Source of the DNA: Pseudomonas fluorescens
GTDB lineage: Bacteria > Pseudomonadota > Gammaproteobacteria > Pseudomonadales > Pseudomonadaceae
Length of the DNA: 64,000 bases
Direction: 5' to 3'
Assembly (NCBI RefSeq): GCF_001307155.1
Contig: NZ_CP012830.1
Coordinates: 3,718,501 to 3,782,500 of the forward strand
A model generated the notes under the pieces. It made no database searches. It had not been told where the DNA came from and was given only the letters and a program-made list of their open reading frames with translations. A program made the translations under genes and the position numbers. This document shows positions 8,077 to 15,637 of the stretch, one piece after another (the stretch's first letter is position 1; every line of letters begins with the position of its first letter).

Positions 8077-8727
8077 ATGGCCACATACGAAATCCTGATT
8101 GCCGATGATCACCCTCTCTTTCGCAGCGCGCTGCGCCAGGCCGTGACCCTGGGCCTTGGCCCCGAGGTTCGTCTGGTGGAAGTGGCGAGCATTGCCGAGC
8201 TGGAAGCCCGCCTGACCGAAAAGGCTGACTGGGATCTGGTGCTGCTGGACCTGAACATGCCGGGCGCGTACGGGTTTTCAGGGCTGGTGCTGTTGCGCGG
8301 TCAATACCCGCAGATTCCGGTGGTGATGGTTTCGGCTCAGGAAGAAGCCTCGATCATGGTGCGCTCCCGTGAATTCGGGGCCAGCGGTTTCATTCCCAAA
8401 TCCAGTTCACTGGAAGTGATTCAGCAAGCGGTGCGCTCTGTGCTGGATGGCGATGTCTTCTGGCCGCCGCAGGCATTTGAAGCGGTCAGCGTTTCGGACG
8501 AGGCCAAGGCTGCCAGCGAAGGCTTGGCCAGTCTGACGCCACAGCAGTTCCGTGTATTGACCATGGTCTGCGAAGGTCTGCTGAACAAGCAGATTGCCTA
8601 CGAGTTGAGTGTGTCGGAGGCGACGATCAAGGCGCATGTGACGGCGATCTTCCGCAAGTTGGGGGTGCGTACCCGGACTCAGGCGGCGTTGTTGTTGCAA
8701 CAACTTGAGTCAATTTCGAGCCACTAA
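8077..8727 (+). CDS. erdR: LuxR-type response regulator, ErdR/CrbR-like
   Basis: 216 residues. The receiver domain has acidic DD at residues 10-11, phospho-acceptor Asp58 (LLDLNMPG) and a Lys at IPKSS. The NarL/LuxR helix-turn-helix is at about 152-208 (LTPQQFRVLTMVCEGLLNKQIA, SEATIKAHV). Its next-door gene is dgkA, as for ErdR of P. aeruginosa as I recall. ErdR/CrbR with the sensor MxtR/CrbS controls acetate and ethanol use, including acs. The sensor kinase is not in this window. Confidence 0.85.
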   Translation: MATYEILIADDHPLFRSALRQAVTLGLGPEVRLVEVASIAELEARLTEKADWDLVLLDLNMPGAYGFSGLVLLRGQYPQIPVVMVSAQEEASIMVRSREFGASGFIPKSSSLEVIQQAVRSVLDGDVFWPPQAFEAVSVSDEAKAASEGLASLTPQQFRVLTMVCEGLLNKQIAYELSVSEATIKAHVTAIFRKLGVRTRTQAALLLQQLESISSH

Positions 8728-8802
8728 CGGCGCTTTCATTCACGCTTTTTTAACTTCTGTTGATCTAGCTTTTCTACTTCTTCTGGTTCAGTTGCCTACT
8801 CT

Positions 8803-9165
8803 ATGTCGCCTTTCAAAGGTCAAACCGGTCTCAAGCGCATTCTCAATGCAGGTGGTTATTCTCTCGACGGCCTGCGTGCAGCCTTCACCGGCGAAGCTGC
8901 TTTCCGTCAACTGGTGCTGCTCAATGTCATCCTGATTCCGCTGGCGTTTGTGCTGAACGTCAGCCACGTCGAGCGTGCCTTGCTGATTGCCGTCTGCATG
9001 CTGGCGCTGATCGTCGAGTTGCTCAATTCGGCCGTGGAAGCGGCCATTGACCGGATTTCCCTCGATCGGCACCCGTTGTCGAAAAATGCCAAGGACATGG
9101 GCAGCGCTGCTCAGTTAATGGCCCTGAGCATGATCGTGATGGTGTGGGCGGTGATTCTGCTTTAG
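8803..9165 (+). CDS. dgkA: Diacylglycerol kinase
   Basis: 120 residues with three membrane helices and the DgkA signature ELLNSAVEAAIDR near residue 72. It phosphorylates diacylglycerol released during periplasmic glucan and LPS modification, recycling it to phosphatidic acid in the inner membrane. It lies 75 nt after the response regulator. The stop overlaps the end of the convergent finR gene by 4 nt. Confidence 0.95.
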   Translation: MSPFKGQTGLKRILNAGGYSLDGLRAAFTGEAAFRQLVLLNVILIPLAFVLNVSHVERALLIAVCMLALIVELLNSAVEAAIDRISLDRHPLSKNAKDMGSAAQLMALSMIVMVWAVILL

Positions 9166-10088
9166 GCAATCGTCGGCAAAACGATCTCGTCGCTGCGCTG
9201 AACCCCGGCGGTGAAAGCGCGGCACAGGTCGAGAAACTCGCGCATGGCCGACGTCTGATATTTCTGTTTATGCCAGATGAAATAAAACTGCCGCGCCAGA
9301 TCCAGGTCTGGTGTTTCAACCGCCACCAGGCTGCCGCGGCGGAATGCATCGCGTAGCGCCAACCGCGATATACAGCCAATCCCCAAGCCAGATTCCACCG
9401 CGCGCTTGATCGCTTCGGTGTGTTCCAGCTCAAGCCGAATATTCAAGGCGCTTCGGTGGTGACGCATGGCCTGGTCAAAGGTCAGGCGCGTGCCTGAGCC
9501 TTGTTCGCGAAGGATCCATGCCTCGTGTGTCAGCTCCTCCATGCTGGCCTGGCCACGGGTGGCCAGCGGATGTTGCGGGGCGCAAAACACCACCAATTCA
9601 TCCTCGACCCAGCTTTGTACCTCGATGTCCGGGTGGCTGCAGTCGCCTTCGATTAGACCCAGATCAATTTCATAGTGGGCGACTTGTTGCACGATGTTGG
9701 CAGTGTTCTGCACGTGCAGCTTCACCTGGCTTTCCGGATGGCGCTGCATGAAGCTGCCGATCAGCAACGTTGCCAGGTAGTTGCCGATGGTGAGCGTGGC
9801 GCCGACCGCCAGCGAGCCGAAACCGGACTTGCCGTTGAGCAGGTCTTCGATTTCCTTGGCCTGGTCGAGCAGGGCCACCGCCTGCGGCAACAATTGTTTG
9901 CCCATGGCATTGAGGCTCAGCCGCTTGCCGGCGCGGTCGAACAATTGGCAGCTGGATTGACGCTCGAGTTCGGTGATCGAGGTGCTGGCCGCTGACTGTG
10001 AAAGGTTGAGCAGGCCGGCAGCACGAGACACACTCTCTTGCTGAGCGACGGCGACGAAGACTTGAAGTTGACGTAGAGTAAATCGCAT
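9162..10088 (-). CDS. finR: LysR-type regulator FinR
   Basis: 308 residues from the ATG at 10088 (MRFTLRQLQVFVAVAQQ); the frame is open further upstream but that would run into the fpr promoter. N-terminal winged HTH (SRAAGLLNLSQSAASTSI) and a C-terminal substrate-binding-like domain. It is divergent from fpr with 136 nt between starts, the arrangement known in P. putida, where FinR is needed to induce fpr under superoxide or paraquat stress. Confidence 0.9.
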   Translation of the reverse strand: MRFTLRQLQVFVAVAQQESVSRAAGLLNLSQSAASTSITELERQSSCQLFDRAGKRLSLNAMGKQLLPQAVALLDQAKEIEDLLNGKSGFGSLAVGATLTIGNYLATLLIGSFMQRHPESQVKLHVQNTANIVQQVAHYEIDLGLIEGDCSHPDIEVQSWVEDELVVFCAPQHPLATRGQASMEELTHEAWILREQGSGTRLTFDQAMRHHRSALNIRLELEHTEAIKRAVESGLGIGCISRLALRDAFRRGSLVAVETPDLDLARQFYFIWHKQKYQTSAMREFLDLCRAFTAGVQRSDEIVLPTIA

Positions 10089-10224
10089 ATCTATATAACC
10101 GATAACCCTTATCTTAATAATCCAGTTAACAGATATTGTCGCTGCCATTAGAATGCGATGCAATTGCGCACTGCTCTCTTGGCGCAGAGCATGCGCAGAC
10201 AAAATCTCCAGGAGTCCCCCGTAC
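10089..10224. promoter_or_regulatory. finR-fpr divergent promoter region
   Basis: 136 nt between divergent starts. The left half is AT-rich (10090-10140), unlike its surroundings. FinR-dependent activation of fpr is expected here from the P. putida system. No operator can be pinned down from one copy. Confidence 0.6.
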
Positions 10225-11004
10225 ATGAGCAACATGAACCACGAGCGTGTCCTCAGTGTTCACCACTGGAATGACACTCTGTTCAGCTTCAAGTGCACCC
10301 GCGATCCGGGCCTGCGCTTCGAGAACGGCCAGTTCGTGATGATCGGCCTGCAGCAGCCCAACGGCCGCCCGCTTATGCGCGCTTACTCGATTGCCAGCCC
10401 GAACTGGGAAGAGCATCTCGAGTTCTTCAGCATCAAGGTTCCCGATGGTCCGCTGACTTCCCAGTTGCAACATCTGAAGGAAGGCGACGAGATCATCATC
10501 AGCAAAAAACCGACCGGCACCCTGGTGCTGGACGATTTGAAGCCTGGCAAGCATCTGTACCTGCTCAGCACCGGCACCGGTCTGGCGCCGTTCATGAGCG
10601 TCATCCAGGATCCGGAAACCTACGAGCGTTTCGAAAAAGTGATCCTGTGCCACGGCGTACGTTACGTCAACGAAGTCGCTTACCGCGAGTTCATCACCGA
10701 GCACCTGCCGCAGAACGAGTTCTTCGGCGAGGCCCTGCGTGACAAGTTGATCTACTACCCGACCGTGACCCGCGAACCGTTTGAAAACGAAGGTCGTCTG
10801 ACCGACCTGATGCGCAGCGGCAAGTTGTTCAGCGATATCGGCCTACCGCCGATCAATCCTGAAGACGACCGCGCCATGCTCTGCGGCAGCCCGAGCATGC
10901 TCGACGAAACCAGCGAAGTACTGAACAGCTTCGGTCTGAAAGTTTCGCCGCGTATGCGTGAGCCCGGTGACTACCTGATCGAGCGTGCGTTCGTCGAGAA
11001 GTAA
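10225..11004 (+). CDS. fpr: Ferredoxin-NADP+ reductase
   Basis: 259 residues starting at ATG 10225, with AGGAG at 10210-10214. FAD-binding motif RAYSIASPN, NADP-binding STGTGLAPF and CGSPSM, and C-terminal AFVEK are visible. The enzyme moves electrons between NADPH and ferredoxin or flavodoxin, and helps Fe-S repair under oxidative stress. Length and sequence match the pseudomonad FprA type. Regulation by divergent FinR is likely. Confidence 0.97.
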   Translation: MSNMNHERVLSVHHWNDTLFSFKCTRDPGLRFENGQFVMIGLQQPNGRPLMRAYSIASPNWEEHLEFFSIKVPDGPLTSQLQHLKEGDEIIISKKPTGTLVLDDLKPGKHLYLLSTGTGLAPFMSVIQDPETYERFEKVILCHGVRYVNEVAYREFITEHLPQNEFFGEALRDKLIYYPTVTREPFENEGRLTDLMRSGKLFSDIGLPPINPEDDRAMLCGSPSMLDETSEVLNSFGLKVSPRMREPGDYLIERAFVEK

Positions 11005-11016
11005 GCTGTTGTTCCG

Positions 11017-11067
11017 CTGACGCAGAGCGTCACAGGATGCATTCCCACGCAGAGCGTGGGAACGATC
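11017..11067. repeat. Tandem small palindromic repeat with GCAGAGCG core
   Basis: Two consecutive hairpins share the core CGCAGAGCG: TGACGCAGAGCGTCA and TTCCCACGCAGAGCGTGGGAA. I recall this as a frequent intergenic repeat of P. fluorescens strains; only one copy is in this window, so repetition is from memory. Confidence 0.6.
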
Positions 11068-11102
11068 AGCCCGCGTTGCCTGAGAAGGCAGCGCGGGCTT
11101 TT
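11068..11102 (+). terminator. Terminator after fpr
   Basis: GC-rich stem (AGCCCGCG with CGCGGGCT, extended by TGCC/GGCA) followed by TTTT. It lies between fpr and the convergent trmO. Confidence 0.8.
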
Positions 11103-11115
11103 GCGTTTCTGGGGT

Positions 11116-11814
11116 TCAGGCTTTCGCGGGGATGACTTCAAGGACGCGGATCAGCCCGGCTTGCGGGTAATGCCAGCGTACGTCCAGGTCCCAGAACTGT
11201 GCGCCGTATTCGCGTTCGGGTGCGGGTGTCTGGTAAGCCGGGCGTGGGTCTTGCGCCAGGCATTGCTCGATCAGCTCGACCAAGGGCTCTTCAAGGCGCT
11301 GAGCGTGCGTATGCGCCTGTTGCAAGGCTGAATCCGCCCACAGCACGGGAATCAGTTGCGGCGCGGCGCTGGCGATCTCGTTGGATGCGCCCGGGATGAT
11401 ATCGGCATAGGGCACGTAGGGTTTGATGTCGAGAATCGGTGTACCGTCCAGCAGGTCAATGCCGGAGATCCACAGGCGATTGGCTTCAACCTTGTCCAGC
11501 TTGACCACCGATTGGCCAATGCCGTTGGGCCGATGGGTCGCGCGCGTGGCAAACACGCCCATGGACTTGTTACCGCCCAGGCGCGGTGGGCGGACTTTGA
11601 GTCGCGGCTTGTCTTCCAGTGCCTGATGGAACAGGAACAGCAGCCAGACATGGCTGACCTGCTCCAGGCCTTGCACCGCATCACCCTGATCGAACGGTGC
11701 CACCAATTCCAGAATGCCGCGAGCGGCCGGTGCCAGTTGCGGCTGACGCGGAATGGCGAACTTCTCCTTGAAGCAGGAGCGCACGAAGCCGATCGGGGAA
11801 ACGCTGTAGGTCAT
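11116..11814 (-). CDS. trmO: tRNA (t6A37)-N6-methyltransferase TrmO
   Basis: 232 residues from ATG 11814 (MTYSVSPIGFV); the longer open frame upstream passes through a REP element and is rejected. TrmO/UPF0066 motifs: THRPNGIGQS and DLLDGTPILDIKPYVPYAD, with a C-terminal TrmO-C-like segment. The enzyme methylates t6A37 of tRNA-Thr(GGU) using SAM. Confidence 0.92.
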   Translation of the reverse strand: MTYSVSPIGFVRSCFKEKFAIPRQPQLAPAARGILELVAPFDQGDAVQGLEQVSHVWLLFLFHQALEDKPRLKVRPPRLGGNKSMGVFATRATHRPNGIGQSVVKLDKVEANRLWISGIDLLDGTPILDIKPYVPYADIIPGASNEIASAAPQLIPVLWADSALQQAHTHAQRLEEPLVELIEQCLAQDPRPAYQTPAPEREYGAQFWDLDVRWHYPQAGLIRVLEVIPAKA

Positions 11815-11865
11815 GGTCTGGGGTCGAGACGGAAAAGAGGTGGGCATGATAACCCACGCTGCCTC

Positions 11866-11997
11866 TGTGGCGAGGGAGCTTGCTCCCGCTGGGGTGCGAA
11901 GCGCCCCCAAAACCTGTGACCGAGTCCTTCCCGATCAATTAAGGTGCCAATTTTACGGCTGCTGCGCAGCCGAACGGGAGCAAGCTCCCTCGCCACA
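11866..11997. repeat. REP pair, GTGGCGAGGGAGCTTGCTCCC family
   Basis: Two inverted units (starting TGTGGCGAGGGAGC and ending GCTCCCTCGCCACA) flank a central spacer, forming a long BIME-like palindrome of 132 nt. The same family recurs at 35404, 38042 and 41943. Confidence 0.88.
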
Positions 11998-12003
11998 AGA
12001 GCG

Positions 12004-12060
12004 TCAGAGGCTGAACCCGCCATCCAGTGGAATGATGTTCCCGGTCACCGCAGGCCAGGT
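12004..12060 (-). pseudogene. Remnant of an SDR oxidoreductase C-terminus
   Basis: Directly behind the DUF1456 gene, on the same strand, the sequence reads VTGNIIPLDGGFSL and then TGA (stop at 12004-12006). This is the standard C-terminal signature of short-chain dehydrogenases (TGxxxxxDGGxSL). The frame upstream runs into the DUF1456 coding sequence, so only about 17 codons remain. I infer that an SDR gene once followed here and was lost by deletion. No start or domain remains. Confidence 0.6.
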
Positions 12061-12062
12061 GA

Positions 12063-12530
12063 TCAGCCGCGAACGCGCAGGGTCAGGCCCTTGAGGAAAT
12101 TGCGCAGCAACTGGTCGCCACAAGGGCGATAGTTGGTGTGGCCGAACTTGCGGAACAGTGCGCTCAGCTCAGGCTTGGAGACCGGAAATTCGGCGGCCTT
12201 GAGGATGGCGTGCATGTCGTCTTCTTTCAGTTCGAAGGCCACGCGCAGTTTCTTCAGGATGATGTTGTTGGTGACTGGCAGCTCGATCGGCTGCGGTGGA
12301 CGGCTTTCGTCCTTGCCGCGCTTGAAGAACACCAGGCCATCGAGGAAGTGCGCCATGACCTCGTCCGGGCAGCGTACGAAGCCTTCTTCGTCTTCTTCTT
12401 TCTTGTCGAGGTACGTCACCAGGTCGGGCAGGGTGACATCCATGCCGCCGAGCTTGATGATCTCGATGACTTTTTTGTCACTGATGTCGAGCATGTAGCG
12501 CACGCTGCGCAGTACGTCGTTATGAATCAT
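12063..12530 (-). CDS. DUF1456 (YehS-like) protein
   Basis: 155 residues from ATG 12530. Two copies of a repeated domain of about 70 residues begin at MIHNDVLRSVRYMLDIS and at TNNIILKKLRVAFELKEDD, as in DUF1456/YehS proteins. Function unknown; the family is cytosolic. It is followed by an SDR remnant and then a REP pair. Confidence 0.85.
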   Translation of the reverse strand: MIHNDVLRSVRYMLDISDKKVIEIIKLGGMDVTLPDLVTYLDKKEEDEEGFVRCPDEVMAHFLDGLVFFKRGKDESRPPQPIELPVTNNIILKKLRVAFELKEDDMHAILKAAEFPVSKPELSALFRKFGHTNYRPCGDQLLRNFLKGLTLRVRG

Positions 12531-12597
12531 GTGTGCAGTCCTGATCATTCAGCTGTGGGCGTTGCCGTTAACGGCGACGCCGAAATGTGTGGCGGCC

Positions 12598-13308
12598 TTA
12601 GAATTTCTCTTTGGCAGACAGATAGCGCCATTGGCCCACCGGCACTTTGCCGATGGAAACACCGCCGATACGGATGCGGCGGATGGCGACGACCTTGAGG
12701 CCGACAGCCTGGCAGAGCAGGGCGATGATCCCCGGTTGCGGGTTTTTCATCGCGAAGCGCAGGCGATTTTCGTTCTGCCAGCTGGCTTTGACCGCTGGCA
12801 GTTCCTTGCCTTTGTACGACGGGCCGTGGGTCAGGCGGTTGAGCCCGTGAGCGACCATGTCACCTTCGACCTCGACCACATACTCTTGCTCGATCTTGCT
12901 GGCATCGGCAGTGAGTTTGCGCAGGATCTTCCAGTCCTGGGTGAACACCAACAGCCCGCTGGCGTTGGCCTGCAGGTCGGCGCTGGCGGTCAGGCGCAGG
13001 AAGTGGCCCTTGAGCGGACGTTTGCTGAAGCGGTGTTCTTCGCTCAGGGTCTCGGGGCCGATCAGTTGCAGGGCGGTCTCGGCGTCCATGCCCGCTGGCG
13101 CGTGCAGCAGGATGGTCACGGGTTCCGGTGCGGTAGCCTTGGCTTCGGGGTCGAGTTCGACTTTCTGGGTGTCGACCTTGAACTGCGGCTCATCGATGAC
13201 TTCGCCGTCCACGGTGACCCAGCCGCCCTCAATGAACAGCTCAGCCTCCCGACGGGAGCAGCCGACGAGCTCGATGAGGCGTTTGGAGAGACGAATCGGG
13301 TCAGTCAT
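12598..13308 (-). CDS. rRNA pseudouridine synthase-like protein (RsuA/RluF family, altered active site)
   Basis: 236 residues. An S4-like RNA-binding domain is at about 5-50 (RLSKRLIELVGCSRREAELFIEGGWVTVDG, interrupted here only for description). The synthase domain begins at ILLHAPAGM. The usual motif with catalytic Asp (RLD-x2-TSGLL) appears as DLQANASGLL at 111-120, so the aligned catalytic position is Gln113, with an Asp two residues earlier. It may be inactive, shifted in register, or RNA-binding only. DUF1456 follows after about 65 nt on the same strand. Confidence 0.78.
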   Translation of the reverse strand: MTDPIRLSKRLIELVGCSRREAELFIEGGWVTVDGEVIDEPQFKVDTQKVELDPEAKATAPEPVTILLHAPAGMDAETALQLIGPETLSEEHRFSKRPLKGHFLRLTASADLQANASGLLVFTQDWKILRKLTADASKIEQEYVVEVEGDMVAHGLNRLTHGPSYKGKELPAVKASWQNENRLRFAMKNPQPGIIALLCQAVGLKVVAIRRIRIGGVSIGKVPVGQWRYLSAKEKF

Positions 13309-13391
13309 GACAGGGAGCCGTTACAAAAGGGGGGAGGCATTGTACCTGCCTCGCGCCGGTTAATCGCGGGTCCATTTGCCTCGTGTGGCTT

Positions 13392-13865
13392 TTAGCCGCG
13401 CCGCGCCTGTTGATTGGCCTGTTTCAAACGCATGTGCAACAGCGGATAAGGCTGGCCCATGCCATCGATCTCCGAGCGTCCGATGACTTCGAAACCCTGT
13501 TTGAAATAAAACCCCAAGGCTTGCGGGTTTTGTTCGTTGACGTCCAGTTGATCGGCGTTGAGGTGTTCCATGGCGTAGTTCAGCAGTTGTTTGCCCAGGC
13601 CCTCGCCACGGTGTTCGGGGGCGATAAAGAGCATTTCGATCTTGCCTGCCGCAACGCCGGCGAACCCGGTGATGTGCTGGTGTCGGTCGCGGGTGCAGAT
13701 CAGCATGACGGCATCCAGATAGCGGGTAAGCACCAGGTTTTTCAGTAGCTCGATGTAACTGTCCGGTAAAAAGTCATGCGTGGCGCGGACCGACGCCTCC
13801 CAGACCCGGGTCAGTTCTTCATAGTCGCTGTGTTTTGGTGTGTGGATGACCGAATGATGGCGCAT
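13392..13865 (-). CDS. GNAT acetyltransferase, YjaB-like
   Basis: 157 residues from ATG 13865. GNAT acetyl-CoA loop PEHRGEGLGKQLL and C-terminal signature VNEQNPQALGFYFKQGF followed by GRSEIDGMGQPYPLLHM closely fit E. coli YjaB. Substrate unknown. The frame is open upstream through the rimO terminator, so the later ATG is preferred. Confidence 0.82.
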   Translation of the reverse strand: MRHHSVIHTPKHSDYEELTRVWEASVRATHDFLPDSYIELLKNLVLTRYLDAVMLICTRDRHQHITGFAGVAAGKIEMLFIAPEHRGEGLGKQLLNYAMEHLNADQLDVNEQNPQALGFYFKQGFEVIGRSEIDGMGQPYPLLHMRLKQANQQARRG

Positions 13866-13928
13866 GCCCGCCTGCCCCTTGTGCCGTGAGTGAGGTTGAA
13901 TCCTCTTGCTGAACAATACGATAGACGT

Positions 13929-13966
13929 AAAAAAGCCCCGCATCTCGTGAAGAGAGCGGGGCTTTT
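13929..13966 (-). terminator. Terminator of rimO (works on minus strand)
   Basis: Stem AGCCCCGC with GCGGGGCT (13934-13941 and 13956-13963), with a run of A at 13929-13934 that reads as a T-tract on the minus strand, 15 nt after the rimO stop. Confidence 0.85.
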
Positions 13967-13980
13967 CATATTTTTTGCGT

Positions 13981-15315
13981 TTAGATCTGTTCAGCCCACA
14001 GGTCGTATTCGTCGGCGTCGGTCACTTTGCACCAGACTTTGTCGCCCGGCTTGAGGTTGCTGCCGTTGTCGATGAATACGTTGCCGTCGATTTCCGGGGC
14101 GTCGAAGAAGCAACGGCCAACCGCGCCTTGCTCGTCGACTTCATCGACCAGCACTTCGATTTCACGGCCGATGCGCATTTGCAGGCGCGCCGAGCTGATG
14201 GCCTGCTGGTGCGCCATGAAGCGATCCCAGCGGTCTTGCTTGACCTCGTCTGGAACGATCTCCAGATCCAGATCGTTGGCCGGTGCGCCTTCAACCGGCG
14301 AGTACTGGAAGCAGCCGACGCGGTCGAGCTGGGCTTCGGTCAGCCAGTTCAGCAGGTACTGGAAGTCTTCTTCGGTTTCGCCGGGGAAGCCGACGATGAA
14401 GGTCGAACGGATGATCAGGTCCGGACAGATCTCGCGCCAGTTCTTGATGCGCGCCAGGGTCTTGTCTTCAAACGCTGGACGTTTCATCGCCTTGAGCACT
14501 TTCGGGCTGGCGTGCTGGAACGGGATGTCCAGGTACGGCAGGATTTTCCCGGCGGCCATCAGCGGGATCAGCTCATCGACGTGCGGGTACGGGTAAACGT
14601 AGTGCAGGCGAACCCAGACGCCGAGGGTGCTGAGCGCTTCGCAGAGTTCGGTCATGCGGGTTTTCACCGGCGCGCCATTCCAGAAACCGGTGCGGTACTT
14701 GACGTCAACGCCGTAGGCGCTGGTGTCCTGGGAAATCACCAGCAGCTCTTTAACGCCGGATTTGACCAGGCGCTGGGCTTCGTCGAGCACATCGCCCACT
14801 GGACGGCTGACCAGTTTGCCGCGCATCGACGGGATGATGCAGAAGCTGCAGCTGTGGTTGCAGCCTTCGGAAATCTTCAGGTAGGCGTAGTGACGCGGCG
14901 TCAGCTTGATGCCTTGCGGCGGCACCAGGTCGATCAGCGGGTTGTGGTCCTTGCGCGGTGGCACGACGTCGTGCACGGCGTTGACCACTTGCTCGTACTG
15001 CTGCGGACCGGTGACGGCCAGCACGCTCGGGTGTACGTTGCGGATGTTGCCTTCTTCGACGCCCATGCAGCCGGTGACGATGACCTTGCCGTTTTCCTTG
15101 ATGGCTTCGCCGATCACTTCAAGGGATTCGGCCTTGGCCGAGTCGATGAAGCCGCAGGTGTTGACCACCACGACATCGGCGTCCTGATAGGTCGACACGA
15201 CGTCATAGCCTTCCATGCGCAGTTGGGTGAGGATGCGCTCGGAGTCGACCAGTGCTTTCGGGCAACCCAGGGATACGAAACCAACTTTAGGGTTGGCCGG
15301 CGTTGTGGTGGACAT
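13981..15315 (-). CDS. rimO: Ribosomal protein S12 methylthiotransferase RimO
   Basis: 444 residues. The N-terminal MTTase domain has Cys18, Cys54 and Cys83; the radical SAM cluster Cys152, Cys156 and Cys159 sits in CNHSCSFC; the C-terminal TRAM domain is at about 375-440. RimO adds a methylthio group to Asp of S12 using two Fe-S clusters and SAM. A long open frame on the opposite strand is a codon-bias shadow. Confidence 0.97.
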   Translation of the reverse strand: MSTTTPANPKVGFVSLGCPKALVDSERILTQLRMEGYDVVSTYQDADVVVVNTCGFIDSAKAESLEVIGEAIKENGKVIVTGCMGVEEGNIRNVHPSVLAVTGPQQYEQVVNAVHDVVPPRKDHNPLIDLVPPQGIKLTPRHYAYLKISEGCNHSCSFCIIPSMRGKLVSRPVGDVLDEAQRLVKSGVKELLVISQDTSAYGVDVKYRTGFWNGAPVKTRMTELCEALSTLGVWVRLHYVYPYPHVDELIPLMAAGKILPYLDIPFQHASPKVLKAMKRPAFEDKTLARIKNWREICPDLIIRSTFIVGFPGETEEDFQYLLNWLTEAQLDRVGCFQYSPVEGAPANDLDLEIVPDEVKQDRWDRFMAHQQAISSARLQMRIGREIEVLVDEVDEQGAVGRCFFDAPEIDGNVFIDNGSNLKPGDKVWCKVTDADEYDLWAEQI

Positions 15316-15637
15316 GTCTAACCTCGGTGTTTTGTGACGCCTCCAGCCGACAACGGCAAGGCGACAGACGGGCGCTTGACGCGCCTCTGATCAAAAAGTG
15401 CGCAATTCTAGCGGTGGTCAGCGCAGTTGACCAGCTTTATGGAGGGAAATACGACGAGTGCTGCGCTATGCTTCGCGCCGTTACACCCAGGCGTATTTTT
15501 TAAGTCAATAAATCGCCTGTATCAATAAGTAAAACAGCGCATGCTGCACGGCAGTCTGCGCAGATTGGCAAAGCTCAGGCGCTTGTTCGTGTCGTGCTTT
15601 TTACATGAAGCCCCGGTCTTGGTGGCAGGAGTGGTTG
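15316..15637. other. rimO-kup divergent intergenic region
   Basis: About 320 nt between divergent starts. It holds an AT-rich stretch at 15490-15535 that could carry the kup promoter. No gene, hairpin array or recognisable operator seen. Confidence 0.5.

Noticed and set aside
13975..15321. 448-codon open frame on the plus strand opposite rimO
   Set aside because: It mirrors rimO exactly and its composition is a high-GC shadow; no motif or ribosome site.
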